In this document: positions 35,852-45,240 of the stretch, piece after piece
Position numbering within the stretch: position 1 is the stretch's first letter
How the letters are laid out: every line of letters starts with the position of its first letter
From: Oceanihabitans gracilariae
GTDB taxonomy: Bacteria > Bacteroidota > Bacteroidia > Flavobacteriales > Flavobacteriaceae
Direction of reading: 5' to 3'
Length of the DNA: 64,000 bases
Assembly (NCBI RefSeq): GCF_042684485.1
Contig: NZ_JBHULM010000001.1
Span: 310,001-374,000 of the forward strand
Notes under the pieces: generated by a model
What the model was told of the DNA's origin: nothing
Databases searched by the model: none
What the model saw: only the letters and a program-made list of their open reading frames with translations
Translations under genes and position numbers: made by a program

Positions 35852-35855
35852 ATTT
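35823..35855 (+). terminator. intrinsic terminator
   Basis: AACCCC with ACC pairs to GGT with GGGGTT around a GTAAA loop (one bulged A), followed by TTTTATTTT. It can end the candidate small RNA or the HNH transcript; the reverse orientation has A residues and could also serve the converging Nudix gene. Confidence 0.75.
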
Positions 35856-35903
35856 TGGTAGTAATTAATACCATTGTATTGGTATTCTTTAACAATAGTA
35901 GGC

Positions 35904-36455
35904 TTATTGTGTTTTTAAACCAATAGCATCTAGAACTTTCATATAATAGGTATAATTGCTTGCTATAAAATGATTGTTATTTTTGCTATTTTCTAGTAGT
36001 GTTTTAAATTCTGAAATGGATACTAGTTTAATAGCTTCTACTTCTTCTTTTTGAAAATTTAATGTTTTAATATCTGTTTGCAATGCTGCTATAAAAGTAT
36101 GATGAAACTCATTATCGATAATACCGTTTGCATAGCTTTGAAAGCATTCAAAAACACCAATTTTATCTAAGTCTTTTTCATAGATTGTAAGCCCTATTTC
36201 TTCTTGTACCTCTCTAATTGCTGCTTGTGTAATGGTTTCGCCAGCATCTACATGTCCTGCAACAGAAACATCCCAAAGTAAAGGGCAAATCACTTTAGTA
36301 GCTGCTCTTTGGGCTAATAAAACTTCTCCTTTTGTAGTGTAAAACCAAATATGTGCGGTGTTATGGTAATAGCCTTTTGTGTGTATTTCAGATTTAGGTG
36401 CAGGTTTACCTGTTGGTTTACCTTCTTTGGTAATAATGTCTATTAATTCGTCCAT
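35904..36455 (-). CDS. Nudix hydrolase (isopentenyl-diphosphate isomerase-like)
   Basis: A 183-residue Nudix protein with a perfect Nudix box: G67, E73 in GHVDAGE, then REVQEEIGL at 81-89. It carries an N-terminal extension and HNTAHIWFY, as in the Nudix group near IDI-like and YfcD proteins, but without clear isomerase-specific catalytic Cys or Glu positions. It probably hydrolyses a nucleoside or diphosphate derivative. It lies 10 bp downstream of the class V aminotransferase gene and is likely co-transcribed. Confidence 0.82.
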   Translation of the reverse strand: MDELIDIITKEGKPTGKPAPKSEIHTKGYYHNTAHIWFYTTKGEVLLAQRAATKVICPLLWDVSVAGHVDAGETITQAAIREVQEEIGLTIYEKDLDKIGVFECFQSYANGIIDNEFHHTFIAALQTDIKTLNFQKEEVEAIKLVSISEFKTLLENSKNNNHFIASNYTYYMKVLDAIGLKTQ

Positions 36456-36465
36456 AATAAAAGAA

Positions 36466-37608
36466 TTACATATGTTTTCTTAAGCAATTAATTAAAGGTT
36501 TAAAATCTTCAGCTGTATTAAATAGGTGGCAGGAAACTCTAATATAATCTCCTCTAAATGAAACAAAAATATTATTATCTATCATGTTTTCTTTTAAGTC
36601 ATCTAGATTTATATGGTCTGGTAATTTAATACCGAAGAGGTGATGTGCTCTTTTGGAGTCTTTTTCTATGTGGCAACCTAATTTTTGCAATGCTAATACA
36701 GCTTCTTCAGAAATCGTTTTACAATATTCTTGAATGGCTTTAGGTGTCCATTCTAGAACTTGTTTTAATGCTGCAATTTGCATTTTTACATGTATAAAGT
36801 TTCCACTTTCTCCAACTTGATATCTATTTGCTAAAGGTTTGTATTGGTTTTGGTAATTGGTTAAACCAGCAAAATTTTCGCTACCTAATCGGTTAGACCA
36901 GTTTTCTTCAATAGGTTTTCCGTTATCAAAATATGCACCATAATAGGCATAAGCACATCCATAAGGACCAAATAACCACTTGTAACCTGCGCAAATTAGA
37001 GCATCTGGTTGTATTTCTTTCACCGAAAAAGGTAAAGCACCAATACTTTGGCTACCATCAATAATAAGTAACGCCTTATGTTGTTTTGCTTTTTTACTAA
37101 TAGCTTTTAAGTGGAATAAGCTTCCGTTAGACCAGTGTATATTTCCCATAGCAACCACAGCTGTTTTATCTGTTATAGCATTTAAAATACTGGTATTCCA
37201 TGGTTCTCCTTCCTTTTTACTTACCGTTTTAATAGTTGCATTATAGTTGTCTGCTAGATTTTTCCAAGAATAATAATTACTCGGGAACTGTTCCTCTATT
37301 ATTAAAATTTCATCTCCTTTGTTTAAAACAATATTGTTGGTAACTGTAGCAATTCCGTAGGAAGCAGAAGGAATGGTAGCGATTCTATTATAATCATTAA
37401 CATCAATTAGTTCTGCAAACAGTTTTTTAAGGGTTACCACAGGTTCAAAATAATCGGAACCCTTTATGGTATAAGGTCTGTTTTTTTGCTTTAATCCTTC
37501 TAAACCAGCTTCATAGATTGCTTTAAATGCAGGCGATTGCGAAGCCATATTTAGGTATGTAATATTTTCCGGAAGATCAAAAAGATGTTTTTGGTTTTGT
37601 AAAGGCAT
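36466..37608 (-). CDS. class V aminotransferase-family PLP enzyme
   Basis: A 380-residue fold-type I PLP enzyme of the class V group, with the phosphate and cofactor region IIDGSQSIGALPF and the Schiff-base lysine in AGYKWLFGPYG near 211. The overall length and the N-terminal NITYLNMASQSP (an acceptor-side loop) resemble selenocysteine lyase/isopenicillin-N epimerase-like proteins of unknown substrate. It is not a cysteine desulfurase by its active-site loop. The Nudix gene follows in the same direction. Confidence 0.8.
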   Translation of the reverse strand: MPLQNQKHLFDLPENITYLNMASQSPAFKAIYEAGLEGLKQKNRPYTIKGSDYFEPVVTLKKLFAELIDVNDYNRIATIPSASYGIATVTNNIVLNKGDEILIIEEQFPSNYYSWKNLADNYNATIKTVSKKEGEPWNTSILNAITDKTAVVAMGNIHWSNGSLFHLKAISKKAKQHKALLIIDGSQSIGALPFSVKEIQPDALICAGYKWLFGPYGCAYAYYGAYFDNGKPIEENWSNRLGSENFAGLTNYQNQYKPLANRYQVGESGNFIHVKMQIAALKQVLEWTPKAIQEYCKTISEEAVLALQKLGCHIEKDSKRAHHLFGIKLPDHINLDDLKENMIDNNIFVSFRGDYIRVSCHLFNTAEDFKPLINCLRKHM

Positions 37609-37677
37609 AATTGCTTTATAATTATTGGTATAAAGCTACTAAAGTTTACTTAGATTAAATAGGAGAGAGGTAAGAAT

Positions 37678-37704
37678 AAAAAAGCCTCTTATTACAGAGG
37701 CTTT
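37678..37704 (-). terminator. intrinsic terminator of the M42 peptidase gene
   Basis: Stem AAAGCCTCT (37681-37689)/AGAGGCTTT (37696-37704) with a 6-nt loop. Read on the minus strand it ends in a T run (TTTTTTATT), shortly after the M42 stop. Confidence 0.8.
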
Positions 37705-37729
37705 TAATTAATTATATGTAAAATCTAGA

Positions 37730-38818
37730 TTATTTAAAATAAGAAAATGTTTCGCCATCTTCAATATTTAAAAGCGTTTCATAAATCATTTTAATCACAT
37801 TTTCTACATCGTCTCTATGTACCATTTCTACAGTGGTATGCATGTAACGTAAAGGTAATGATATTAATGCAGAAGCAACACCACCATTGCTATACGCAAA
37901 GGCATCTGTATCTGTTCCTGTAGCTCTTGAAAGAGCAGAACGTTGAAAAGGAATTTCTTTAGCTTCGGCAGTATCTGTAATTAAATCACGTAATTTTTGT
38001 TGTACAGCAGGAGCAAAGGCTACTACAGGACCTTTACCAAGTTCAAGATGACCTTCTTTCTTTTTGTCAATCATTGGCGTTGTAGTGTCATGTGTAACAT
38101 CTGTAACTATAGCAACATTAGGTTTAATGGTTTGTGTAATCATTTCTGCACCACGTAAACCAATTTCTTCTTGTACAGAGTTGGTAATGTATAAACCAAA
38201 AGGCAATGTTTTATTGTTTTCTTTTAATAAACGTGCCACTTCAGCAATCATAAATCCACCCATTCTGTTATCTAAGGCACGACAAACAAATTTATCTTTG
38301 TTAAGAATATGAAATTCATCAGGATAGGTAATTACACAACCAACATGAACACCAAGAGCTTCTACCTCTTCTTTAGTAGCACAACCACAATCAATAAAAA
38401 TATTGTCTGGTTTTGGCGCTTCTTCTTTTGCTTTGTTTCTTGTATGTATTGCTGGCCAACCAAATACACCTTTAACAATACCGTTTTTGGTATGTATATT
38501 TACAACTTTACTAGGTGCAATTTGGTGGTCACTTCCTCCGTTTCTAATCACGTAAATTAATCCGTCATCACTAATATAGTTTACGTACCATGAAATTTCG
38601 TCAGCATGTCCTTCAATTACTACTTTGTATTTTGCTTTTGGGTTAATAACACCAACAGCTGTTCCGTAGGTATCTGTAATAAACTCATCAACATAAGGTT
38701 TTAAATAGTCCATCCAGATTTTTTGTCCTTCCCATTCGTAACCAGTTGGAGCTGCATTATTTAAATATTTTTCTAAAAAGTCTATAGACTTTTGATTAAG
38801 TATGCTCTTTTTTGCCAT
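37730..38818 (-). CDS. M42-family aminopeptidase / glucanase-like metallopeptidase
   Basis: Cytoplasmic dinuclear-zinc peptidase of the M42 (tetrahedral TET) family, 362 residues. Metal ligands fit: His and Asp in VIEGHADEISW, Asp in CRALDNRMGG, the catalytic Glu pair in NSVQEEIGLRG, Asp in VTDVTHDTTTP, and His in LRYMHTTVEMV. Members release N-terminal residues from peptides. It stands alone, divergent from the DUF4294 gene, with its own terminator. Confidence 0.88.
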   Translation of the reverse strand: MAKKSILNQKSIDFLEKYLNNAAPTGYEWEGQKIWMDYLKPYVDEFITDTYGTAVGVINPKAKYKVVIEGHADEISWYVNYISDDGLIYVIRNGGSDHQIAPSKVVNIHTKNGIVKGVFGWPAIHTRNKAKEEAPKPDNIFIDCGCATKEEVEALGVHVGCVITYPDEFHILNKDKFVCRALDNRMGGFMIAEVARLLKENNKTLPFGLYITNSVQEEIGLRGAEMITQTIKPNVAIVTDVTHDTTTPMIDKKKEGHLELGKGPVVAFAPAVQQKLRDLITDTAEAKEIPFQRSALSRATGTDTDAFAYSNGGVASALISLPLRYMHTTVEMVHRDDVENVIKMIYETLLNIEDGETFSYFK

Positions 38819-39048
38819 GTGTAAAATTTTTCACTAAAATAATAATATTAATACTATTTTAGGGTTTAACAAGACGTAAATTATTAATTTTACTCCATTG
38901 CTATGAAATGGATATTTGGTGCTTGTAAAACAGCTTTAAAGTATACTATTTAAGAAAAAAGCGTGGATTTGGTTTAAAATTGATTTTTGGAATGATTTTG
39001 GTGTTTTAAATTAAAAATCGAAACAATTTTATTTTTACTTAAAAATAC

Positions 39049-39729
39049 ATGAAGTACATTTGTTACTTACTACTACTACTTTTTCCGGTGTTGCTTTTTG
39101 GGCAAACCAAAGAAGTAAAACAAGATACTACAGACTATGATTATATTATAGTTGCAGGAGATTCTATTGCAAAATCTGCTATAGATTTAGAAGAAGTTAT
39201 ACTACTAAATAAACTAAAATTTGATAGTAGAGCAGATAGAAGAAGGTATCTAATTTTAAGACGAAAAACCATAAAAGTATATCCTTATGCCAAACTTGCA
39301 GCAGAGCGTCTAGAGACAATGCAAGAAAGAATGGATGGTTTAGAACGAAATAGCTTAAAGAAAGTTTATGCCAAACGTGTGCAAAAATATATTGAAGAAG
39401 AGTTTTCTGAAGAATTAAAAAAACTAACAAGAACCGAAGGGCAAATACTTGTAAAGTTGATACATAGGCAAACAGGGAAAACAGCTTTTGATTTAATTAA
39501 AGAATTGCGAAGTGGTTGGCGAGCCTTTTGGTTTAATACCACAGCAAGTGTTTTTGATATTTCATTAAAACGTGAGTTTAATCCAGAAGAAGAAAAAGAA
39601 GATTACCTTATTGAAGATATATTACAACGAAATTTTCAAAATGGTGTATTAGATAAACAGGAACCTGCTATTTATTTTGATTTTTATGCGCTTTCAAATA
39701 AATGGTTATCTGCTAAAAACAAACCATAA
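39049..39729 (+). CDS. DUF4294-family protein, exported
   Basis: A 226-residue flavobacterial protein with an N-terminal signal peptide (MKYICYLLLLLFPVLLFGQ). The DUF4294-type body contains YLILRRKTIKVYPYAKLAAERL and a TGKTAFDLIKELRSGWRAFWFN core. It is probably periplasmic or outer-membrane associated. The function of this family is unknown to me. Its stop is immediately followed by the ATG of the PAQR-family gene, so the two are translated from one mRNA. Confidence 0.75.
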   Translation: MKYICYLLLLLFPVLLFGQTKEVKQDTTDYDYIIVAGDSIAKSAIDLEEVILLNKLKFDSRADRRRYLILRRKTIKVYPYAKLAAERLETMQERMDGLERNSLKKVYAKRVQKYIEEEFSEELKKLTRTEGQILVKLIHRQTGKTAFDLIKELRSGWRAFWFNTTASVFDISLKREFNPEEEKEDYLIEDILQRNFQNGVLDKQEPAIYFDFYALSNKWLSAKNKP

Positions 39730-40356
39730 ATGCATATACAAACTCCTTTTGAAGAAAAATTAAATGCCTTGACACATAGTGTTGGTGTTTTGTTTGGTAT
39801 TGTAGGACTTGTTTTGCTTATTTTAAAAAACAGCTATAAAAGTGATTGGAGTTTTTTTAGCGTTGTAGTTTATGGTATTTCTATTATAATTTTATTTGCG
39901 GCATCTACTTTGTATCATTATGTGCAAAACGAAAAACAGAAACATTATTTTAGAATTGTAGATCATATAAGTATTTATATTTTAATTGCAGGAACTTACA
40001 CACCAATTTTATTAATCTCTTTGCAAAGCAGTTTAGGGTGGCCTTTGTTTTATACAGTTTGGAGTATTGCAGCCTTTGGTGTGCTATTAAAAATATTTTT
40101 TACAGGACGCTTTGAAGCTTTTTCGGTATTACTTTATTTAGCAATGGGATGGTTAGTAGTTTTTGACTTTAGCCATTTAAGTGAGGTTATTGGTGATAAT
40201 GGTATTTTATGCTTATTTGCTGGAGGATTGGCATACACAGGAGGTATTATCTTTTATGCCATTAATAAAATACCATACAATCATGTTATTTGGCATTTGT
40301 TTGTATTAGCAGGTGCAATCTTTCACTTTTTTATGGTGTATTTTTATGTGATTTAA
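39730..40356 (+). CDS. PAQR / hemolysin III family membrane protein
   Basis: A 208-residue seven-helix membrane protein of the hemolysin III/adiponectin-receptor superfamily. The zinc-site histidines fit: H in TLYHYV (early helix 2), and the C-terminal pair in HVIWHLFVLAGAIFHFF, with S/D motifs in between. The name hemolysin III is historical; family members are likely lipid hydrolases. It abuts the DUF4294 gene with no gap. Confidence 0.87.
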   Translation: MHIQTPFEEKLNALTHSVGVLFGIVGLVLLILKNSYKSDWSFFSVVVYGISIIILFAASTLYHYVQNEKQKHYFRIVDHISIYILIAGTYTPILLISLQSSLGWPLFYTVWSIAAFGVLLKIFFTGRFEAFSVLLYLAMGWLVVFDFSHLSEVIGDNGILCLFAGGLAYTGGIIFYAINKIPYNHVIWHLFVLAGAIFHFFMVYFYVI

Positions 40357-40362
40357 AGACAT

Positions 40363-40397
40363 AAAAAAACAAGGTCTATAAAATAGCCTTGTTTTTT
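40363..40397. terminator. bidirectional terminator between convergent genes
   Basis: A stem of A-rich ACAAGG with CCTTGT and an inner CTA/TAG pair lies between the PAQR gene and the KTSC gene, with A and T runs on each outer side. Confidence 0.75.
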
Positions 40398-40420
40398 AAA
40401 TTATTTAAAGTTGTTTGCTT

Positions 40421-40867
40421 TTATGCTACAACGTCCTTTTTCTTGATTTTTCTGTACGGAAAAGAGTTAAAGATACTACGTTTACCAAAACGGTTTTGTT
40501 TATCACTTTGCGAAAACTTAATATATAAACCTTTGTTTACACCAAAGTACTCATAGGTGTTACCATCTAAAAAAGTAACCTCTAATAATAATCCTTTATG
40601 TTGCCAATCTACAATAGGACTAGAAATTGTAGTAGCATATTCTTCTTTGTTAGCCTCAATAGTTTCAGGAGCCATACTTACTAAAAAGTGGTAGCCATCA
40701 ATTACTTTTCGGCTCATAAGTTCTGCTTCTACAGCTTTGTCATCACCTGCTTGAAACTTATCAGGATGCCATTCTTTTACTAAACTTCTGTACGTAGTTT
40801 TTAAACTTTTTAAAGTCATTTCTTGTTCTACGTTAAATAGCTTCTTGTATTCGTTGATACGTTTCAT
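40421..40867 (-). CDS. J-domain / KTSC-domain protein
   Basis: A 148-residue two-part protein. The first ~65 residues form a J-domain-like module with the HPDKF motif (about 34-38). The C-terminal part (about 85-140) has the KTSC-type pattern: FLDGNTYEYFGVNKGLYIKF and FGKRSIFNSFPYRKI. J-domains recruit Hsp70 (DnaK); KTSC domains are found in small proteins of unknown role and in lysyl-tRNA synthetases. The fusion suggests a DnaK adaptor. A TACCTTTGC -7 element lies 28 bp upstream. Confidence 0.75.
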   Translation of the reverse strand: MKRINEYKKLFNVEQEMTLKSLKTTYRSLVKEWHPDKFQAGDDKAVEAELMSRKVIDGYHFLVSMAPETIEANKEEYATTISSPIVDWQHKGLLLEVTFLDGNTYEYFGVNKGLYIKFSQSDKQNRFGKRSIFNSFPYRKIKKKDVVA

Positions 40868-40894
40868 AAATAAAGGTGTTTTTTTAAACCGAGT

Positions 40895-40903
40895 GCAAAG
40901 GTA
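40895..40903 (-). promoter_or_regulatory. TAnnTTTG -7 element of the J-domain/KTSC gene
   Basis: TACCTTTGC on the minus strand (40903-40895) lies 27 nt before the start codon at 40867 and matches the Bacteroidota -7 consensus plus the common C. Confidence 0.6.
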
Positions 40904-41019
40904 CTATTTCTTTTTACAATGTGTTGATTTAGTTGAAAAAAGAAGTTTTTGGTTTTAGTATTAATTTAGAAACAGTAACAAACGTTGTTTCTTTTTGTAA
41001 GAAGTTTATTAATATTTAA

Positions 41020-42336
41020 TTAAACATGATTTTTTTCTTTTTTTCTTGAAAATCTCCAGGCTCCAAAAGCAAGAAATAAATATAATATTATAATTGCTAA
41101 CATTTGTTGCCAGTTGTTTGTCAATTCATAATATAAAATTAAAATTCCACCAATACTTAAACCTATTATAGAAAGTAGGGTTACAAAAGTTGAAGAGTTT
41201 GTTTTCTTTCTTATTTTAAAATTAGCAATAGCCATTAATAATGAAACTAATAGAAAGGTAACACTACCAAATTCAAGAATTAATTCTAATCCTCCAATAA
41301 GAATTAAAACACTTGATATTAGTGCCATAGCAATTATTGCATTTTGCGGACTATTATTTTTTCGGATAGCTAGAATGCTCGGAAAATAACCATCTCTTGC
41401 AATAACAGACATTTGACGAGAAGAACCAAAAACGGTTCCGCTAATCGCGCTACTTGTTGCTAAAATAGCACCAGCAATTACTAAGTTGGTTCCTAGTGTA
41501 CCTAAAACATTTCCTGCTCCAGAGGCAAGTGCAAATTCTTTATTCTTTATAATTTCTTCTGTAGGAATAGCAAATAATGCTCCTATTGAAATTACTACAT
41601 AAATCAGTACTGCTAATGTAATGGCACTATAAATAGCTCTTGGAATATTCTTTTCAGGATTTGTCATTTCATTAACAGCGTTGATTACAAGCTGAAAACC
41701 TTCAAATGCAACAAAGGTTAATGAAGCAACAATTAAGATGGAAAAAAGACCTGAATGCTCTAAATCTAAAGTCATATTCTTTATAAAAGAACCAAAGTCT
41801 GTTGTTCCGTGATTTATTAATACAACAGAAATAATGGTTAAAATAATAAGTTTGGTATACACCATTAAATCTTCAATTTTCCCCATTCCGTTAACACTCC
41901 AAATGTTTATTGTAGTAAATATTGCAATAACACCTAAAGCAACACTTTTTCTAACCCAAATACTATCTGCAAATGCACTACTACTAATAGCGTAAGATGA
42001 AAAAGTATAAGCATATAAAGCCAAGGTACTTATATAACCAAAAATAATAAACCAACCGATGGCTGAAGCCAAAAAATTAGAATCTGGATAGGTTTGTTTA
42101 AAAAAAGAATAAGTAGCTCCTTCGTCTTTATAATAAAGGCCTAATTTTACATAGGAATAAGCTGCTAAAGAGGCTATTAAACCTCCAATAATGATAGCAA
42201 TTGGTGTAAGGTTTCCTATTAAGGAAACAGAAATACCTAGTATGGTAAAGATACCACCACCAACCATGCCTCCTAGAGCAATTGCAATTAATTCTGCTAA
42301 ACCTAAATTCTTATTTCTTTTTCGGTGTTGTGTCAT
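41020..42336 (-). CDS. APC-family amino acid permease
   Basis: A 438-residue inner-membrane transporter with about 12 helices. The first helix motif GGMVGGGIFTILGI fits the APC superfamily backbone-binding loop, and FVAFEGFQLVINAVNEM fits TM6. Substrate is not readable; cationic amino acids or polyamines are possible. It stands alone between the J-domain gene and the arsenic operon, separated by 255 bp from acr3. Confidence 0.85.
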   Translation of the reverse strand: MTQHRKRNKNLGLAELIAIALGGMVGGGIFTILGISVSLIGNLTPIAIIIGGLIASLAAYSYVKLGLYYKDEGATYSFFKQTYPDSNFLASAIGWFIIFGYISTLALYAYTFSSYAISSSAFADSIWVRKSVALGVIAIFTTINIWSVNGMGKIEDLMVYTKLIILTIISVVLINHGTTDFGSFIKNMTLDLEHSGLFSILIVASLTFVAFEGFQLVINAVNEMTNPEKNIPRAIYSAITLAVLIYVVISIGALFAIPTEEIIKNKEFALASGAGNVLGTLGTNLVIAGAILATSSAISGTVFGSSRQMSVIARDGYFPSILAIRKNNSPQNAIIAMALISSVLILIGGLELILEFGSVTFLLVSLLMAIANFKIRKKTNSSTFVTLLSIIGLSIGGILILYYELTNNWQQMLAIIILYLFLAFGAWRFSRKKEKNHV

Positions 42337-42591
42337 TTTTCAAAACTTAGGATAAGGTATTTGTAAAAATTATTTACGTACTAAAACACGAAATTAATAA
42401 ATAAAACACCGAAAAGAATAGCTGTAAGATTTTTTTTATAATGCAGAGCCAACAAATAATTTATATGTTTTTAAGAAGTGATATATAAATAGATTTACAC
42501 GTTTTTTATAAATGAATATTTCCAAGAAGCAAGAATTGTCTTCCTTTATTTTTTTCATAAGTAGTACTCGTATTTTCGCTAACAATACCAA

Positions 42592-43638
42592 TTAATTAGT
42601 GGCATGCACAAAATACTTTTTTCGTAACCAAAAGGAAACTCTAACCAATAAAATTAAAGCAGGAACTTCTACTAATGGCCCAATAACTCCTGCAAATGCT
42701 TGTCCGGAATTTAACCCAAAAACAGCAATGGCAACAGCTATAGCTAATTCAAAGTTGTTTCCTGCAGCTGTAAATGCAACAGAAGCTGTTTTATCATAAG
42801 TGGCTCCAGTAGCTTTGGTAAAGAAAAAGCCAATAATAAACATAAGGGTAAAATAAACCAATAACGGAATAGCAATAATGACCACATCCATTGGTATTTC
42901 TACAATTAACTCTCCTTTTAATGAAAACATTACTACTATAGTAAATAAAAGCGCAATTAGAGTCATAGGCGAAATGGTTGGTATAAACTTTTTAGTGTAC
43001 CATTCTTCTCCTTTTAAAGGCACTAAAATAACACGACTTAGTATACCTAAAGCAAACGGAATACCTAAATAAATAGCAACACTTTCTGCTATGGTTGCTA
43101 TCGATATGTCAACAATAGCACCTTCAAAACCAAAATAGGGAGGAAGTACTGTTATAAAAAGCCAAGCATAAAAACTATATGCAAATACTTGAAAAATACT
43201 ATTTAAGGCTACTAAACCTGCTCCATATTCACTGTTTCCCTCTGCAAGATCATTCCATACTAAAACCATAGCAATGCAGCGTGCAAGACCTATTAAAATA
43301 AGCCCTACCATATATTCGGGATAATCTCTTAAAAAGGTAATGGCTAAAAAAAACATTAAAACAGGACCAATAATCCAGTTAAGAATAAGTGATATAGAGA
43401 GTATTTTAGTGTTTTTAAATACTTTAGGTAATAAGGAATAGTTCACCTTTGCAAGCGGAGGATACATCATTAAAATTAAACCTATAGCAATAGGTATATT
43501 GGTGGTGCCACTACTTAAAGCATTTATAAATTCTGGAAAATTAGGAATGAAATAACCTATAGAAACTCCTATAGCCATTGCTATAAAAATCCATAAGGTT
43601 AAATTTTTATCTAGAAAACTTAATTTTTTATTAGCCAT
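42592..43638 (-). CDS. acr3: arsenite efflux transporter, ACR3 family
   Basis: A 348-residue, ten-helix arsenite exporter that removes As(III) across the inner membrane. The family signature region [20 protein letters not shown] contains the essential cysteine near 120. The last gene of the arsenic operon, it starts 2 bp after the arsC stop, so translation is coupled. Expression is presumably under ArsR control through the two operators upstream. Confidence 0.92.
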   Translation of the reverse strand: MANKKLSFLDKNLTLWIFIAMAIGVSIGYFIPNFPEFINALSSGTTNIPIAIGLILMMYPPLAKVNYSLLPKVFKNTKILSISLILNWIIGPVLMFFLAITFLRDYPEYMVGLILIGLARCIAMVLVWNDLAEGNSEYGAGLVALNSIFQVFAYSFYAWLFITVLPPYFGFEGAIVDISIATIAESVAIYLGIPFALGILSRVILVPLKGEEWYTKKFIPTISPMTLIALLFTIVVMFSLKGELIVEIPMDVVIIAIPLLVYFTLMFIIGFFFTKATGATYDKTASVAFTAAGNNFELAIAVAIAVFGLNSGQAFAGVIGPLVEVPALILLVRVSFWLRKKYFVHATN

Positions 43639-43640
43639 TT

Positions 43641-44273
43641 TTAAGATTGAATTTGGGAGAATATGTAAAACATTTCGGTTGCAATTTGTATGCTTCTTTC
43701 GTTATATTTTTCGGCTTGTTGTGGTGTGTTATCAAAAGTTTTAGGATCTTCAAAAGTAATAGGTATACGTTTTTCTGCACCAGCAATAAACGGACAACCA
43801 CCATCTGCTTGTGAGCAAGTCATGATAGCAGCAAAAGCAGATTTAGGATTAAAATCATGATCTAATTTTTTAGAAAACCCAATAATAGGATGTTCATTTT
43901 CTGCATATTTTATAGCGTAAACAGGATTGTTTCCTTCAGAAATGGTTTGTATTTTAAAACCAGAATGCTCTAAAGTATTAGCAACCATAGGAAACAATGC
44001 GGTAGCTTCTGTACCACCAGAGTAACAAAACACATTTTTAATATTAAAATAATTAGCCATAGTTTGTGCCCAAACTTGTGATAAATGACTTCTTCTAGAA
44101 TTATGTGTACAAATAAAATGCAATCTAATTTCTTGCTTGGTATTTACTTTTTCTTGTATAAAATCTGCTAAAGGTTGTAAAACAGCTTGACGTTCTTTAG
44201 AAATAGTTTGCAGATTTAAACTAGCAATTACATTTGCTATTTCTTGAAATGTTGAGGATGTTGTGGTTATCAT
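43641..44273 (-). CDS. arsC: arsenate reductase, low-molecular-weight phosphatase fold
   Basis: Arsenate reductase of the LMW-PTPase type. The P-loop CTHNSRRS near 50 follows HFI, with the Cx5R active site and a Ser. It also has [19 protein letters not shown] and a second cysteine pair ([18 protein letters not shown]) as in thioredoxin-coupled arsenate reductases. I start it at the ATG at 44273: the frame runs on to 44327 but overlaps the preceding gene. It reduces As(V) to As(III) for export by the adjacent ACR3 pump. Confidence 0.88.
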   Translation of the reverse strand: MITTTSSTFQEIANVIASLNLQTISKERQAVLQPLADFIQEKVNTKQEIRLHFICTHNSRRSHLSQVWAQTMANYFNIKNVFCYSGGTEATALFPMVANTLEHSGFKIQTISEGNNPVYAIKYAENEHPIIGFSKKLDHDFNPKSAFAAIMTCSQADGGCPFIAGAEKRIPITFEDPKTFDNTPQQAEKYNERSIQIATEMFYIFSQIQS

Positions 44274-44296
44274 TTTTTTGAAGGTTTGGTTACTAT

Positions 44297-44773
44297 TTAA
44301 CAACAGTTTCCGTCTGGTGAACAGCAAGGCTCATCATTAGTAGTTGAAAGTTGTGAGAATTGTAATTTTGGTTTTTCAGCAGGAATTCCACAAGCATCTT
44401 TTGCTAAGCAATCGGTTTGTTTTGATGTAAGTAGAAAGTTGGTTCCGTCAAAATCTAATCCAAATTTTTCTATAGTTTGTCCTTGGTATTCTACCTCAAT
44501 TTCTAAATCTTCAATACCAAGTGTTTTTTCTGAAAGCTCAATAATATGTACTAGTTTTTCAGGATGTAATCTGTGATCATAGTCGTTGGCATTCCACAGT
44601 TGAAAGTTTACTACTTCTTCTTTTCTTACAGTGCCTCCACAATCAATAAAGTGTTTTGTTATTTTTCCTACCTCAGTAACATGAAAGTGATTTGGTACTA
44701 ATTCGCCATTTGGTAATTGAAAAGCAATCGTTTCTAATTGTTGTAATTTGTTTTTAATTTCTGAAAGTTTCAT
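44297..44773 (-). CDS. DUF6428-family protein of the arsenic operon
   Basis: A 158-residue cytoplasmic protein lying between arsR and arsC. The body begins MKLSEIKNKLQQLETIAFQL and has GKITKHFIDCGGTVRKEE. It ends in a cysteine-rich tail with CCSPDGNCC, a likely As(III)-binding peptide. DUF6428 members are repeatedly found in ars operons of Bacteroidota. Its direct role is unknown; a metallochaperone handing arsenite to ArsR, ArsC or ACR3 is a reasonable guess. An operator-promoter copy lies about 90 bp upstream. Confidence 0.8.
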   Translation of the reverse strand: MKLSEIKNKLQQLETIAFQLPNGELVPNHFHVTEVGKITKHFIDCGGTVRKEEVVNFQLWNANDYDHRLHPEKLVHIIELSEKTLGIEDLEIEVEYQGQTIEKFGLDFDGTNFLLTSKQTDCLAKDACGIPAEKPKLQFSQLSTTNDEPCCSPDGNCC

Positions 44774-44859
44774 ATGTCTAATTTTTTATTGTTTTATGTT
44801 ACATCTATTAGTCGTTTTACTTTGTATCAAGTATTGCTTATAGATGTTTTTTAGCTGTA

Positions 44860-44886
44860 TTTGTTTATTGCAATTATACGATTAAT
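44860..44886 (-). promoter_or_regulatory. ArsR operator/promoter copy 1, before DUF6428-arsC-acr3
   Basis: A 27-bp block matching the one in front of arsR at 24 of 27 positions, in the same orientation. On the minus strand it reads ATTAATCG, TATAATTGC, AATAAACAAA. It lies just after the arsR stop and about 90 bp before the DUF6428 start, which implies a second ArsR-controlled promoter inside the operon. Confidence 0.6.
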
Positions 44887-44899
44887 GGATTAAATTTTT

Positions 44900-45229
44900 T
44901 TAGCAACAATCTGTGTTTTGTACATCTTGATCTAAAAAAGAAAGCATTACATTTTTCATTTTGCTCCAGTTTTTAGTATCAATACAATAGCAAACGCTTG
45001 TACCTTCTACACTTCCTTTAATTAAACCTAAGTGTTTTAGTTCTTTTAAATGTTGCGAAATGGTAGGTTGTGCCAAACCAATTTGGTTTACTAAATCTCC
45101 GCATACACAAGCGTTTATTTTAAATAAGTGTTGTAAAATAGCCACTCTTGCAGGATGCCCAAAAGCTTTTGCAAATAATGCAATTTCATTTTGTTGGTCT
45201 GTAAACATTTCGGTTTTTGCTAATCCCAT
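44900..45229 (-). CDS. arsR: arsenic-responsive ArsR/SmtB-family repressor
   Basis: A 109-residue winged-helix repressor that leaves DNA on binding As(III). It has the metalloid-binding motif CVCGDL near 37-42 in helix alpha-3 and a winged-helix reading LAQPTISQHLKELKHLGLIKG. Extra cysteines include one near 75 (VCYCID) and the C-terminal Cys-Cys pair. It is the first gene of the arsenic operon. An operator copy lies directly upstream of its start, giving autoregulation. Confidence 0.92.
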   Translation of the reverse strand: MGLAKTEMFTDQQNEIALFAKAFGHPARVAILQHLFKINACVCGDLVNQIGLAQPTISQHLKELKHLGLIKGSVEGTSVCYCIDTKNWSKMKNVMLSFLDQDVQNTDCC

Positions 45230-45240
45230 TTTTTGGTTTA

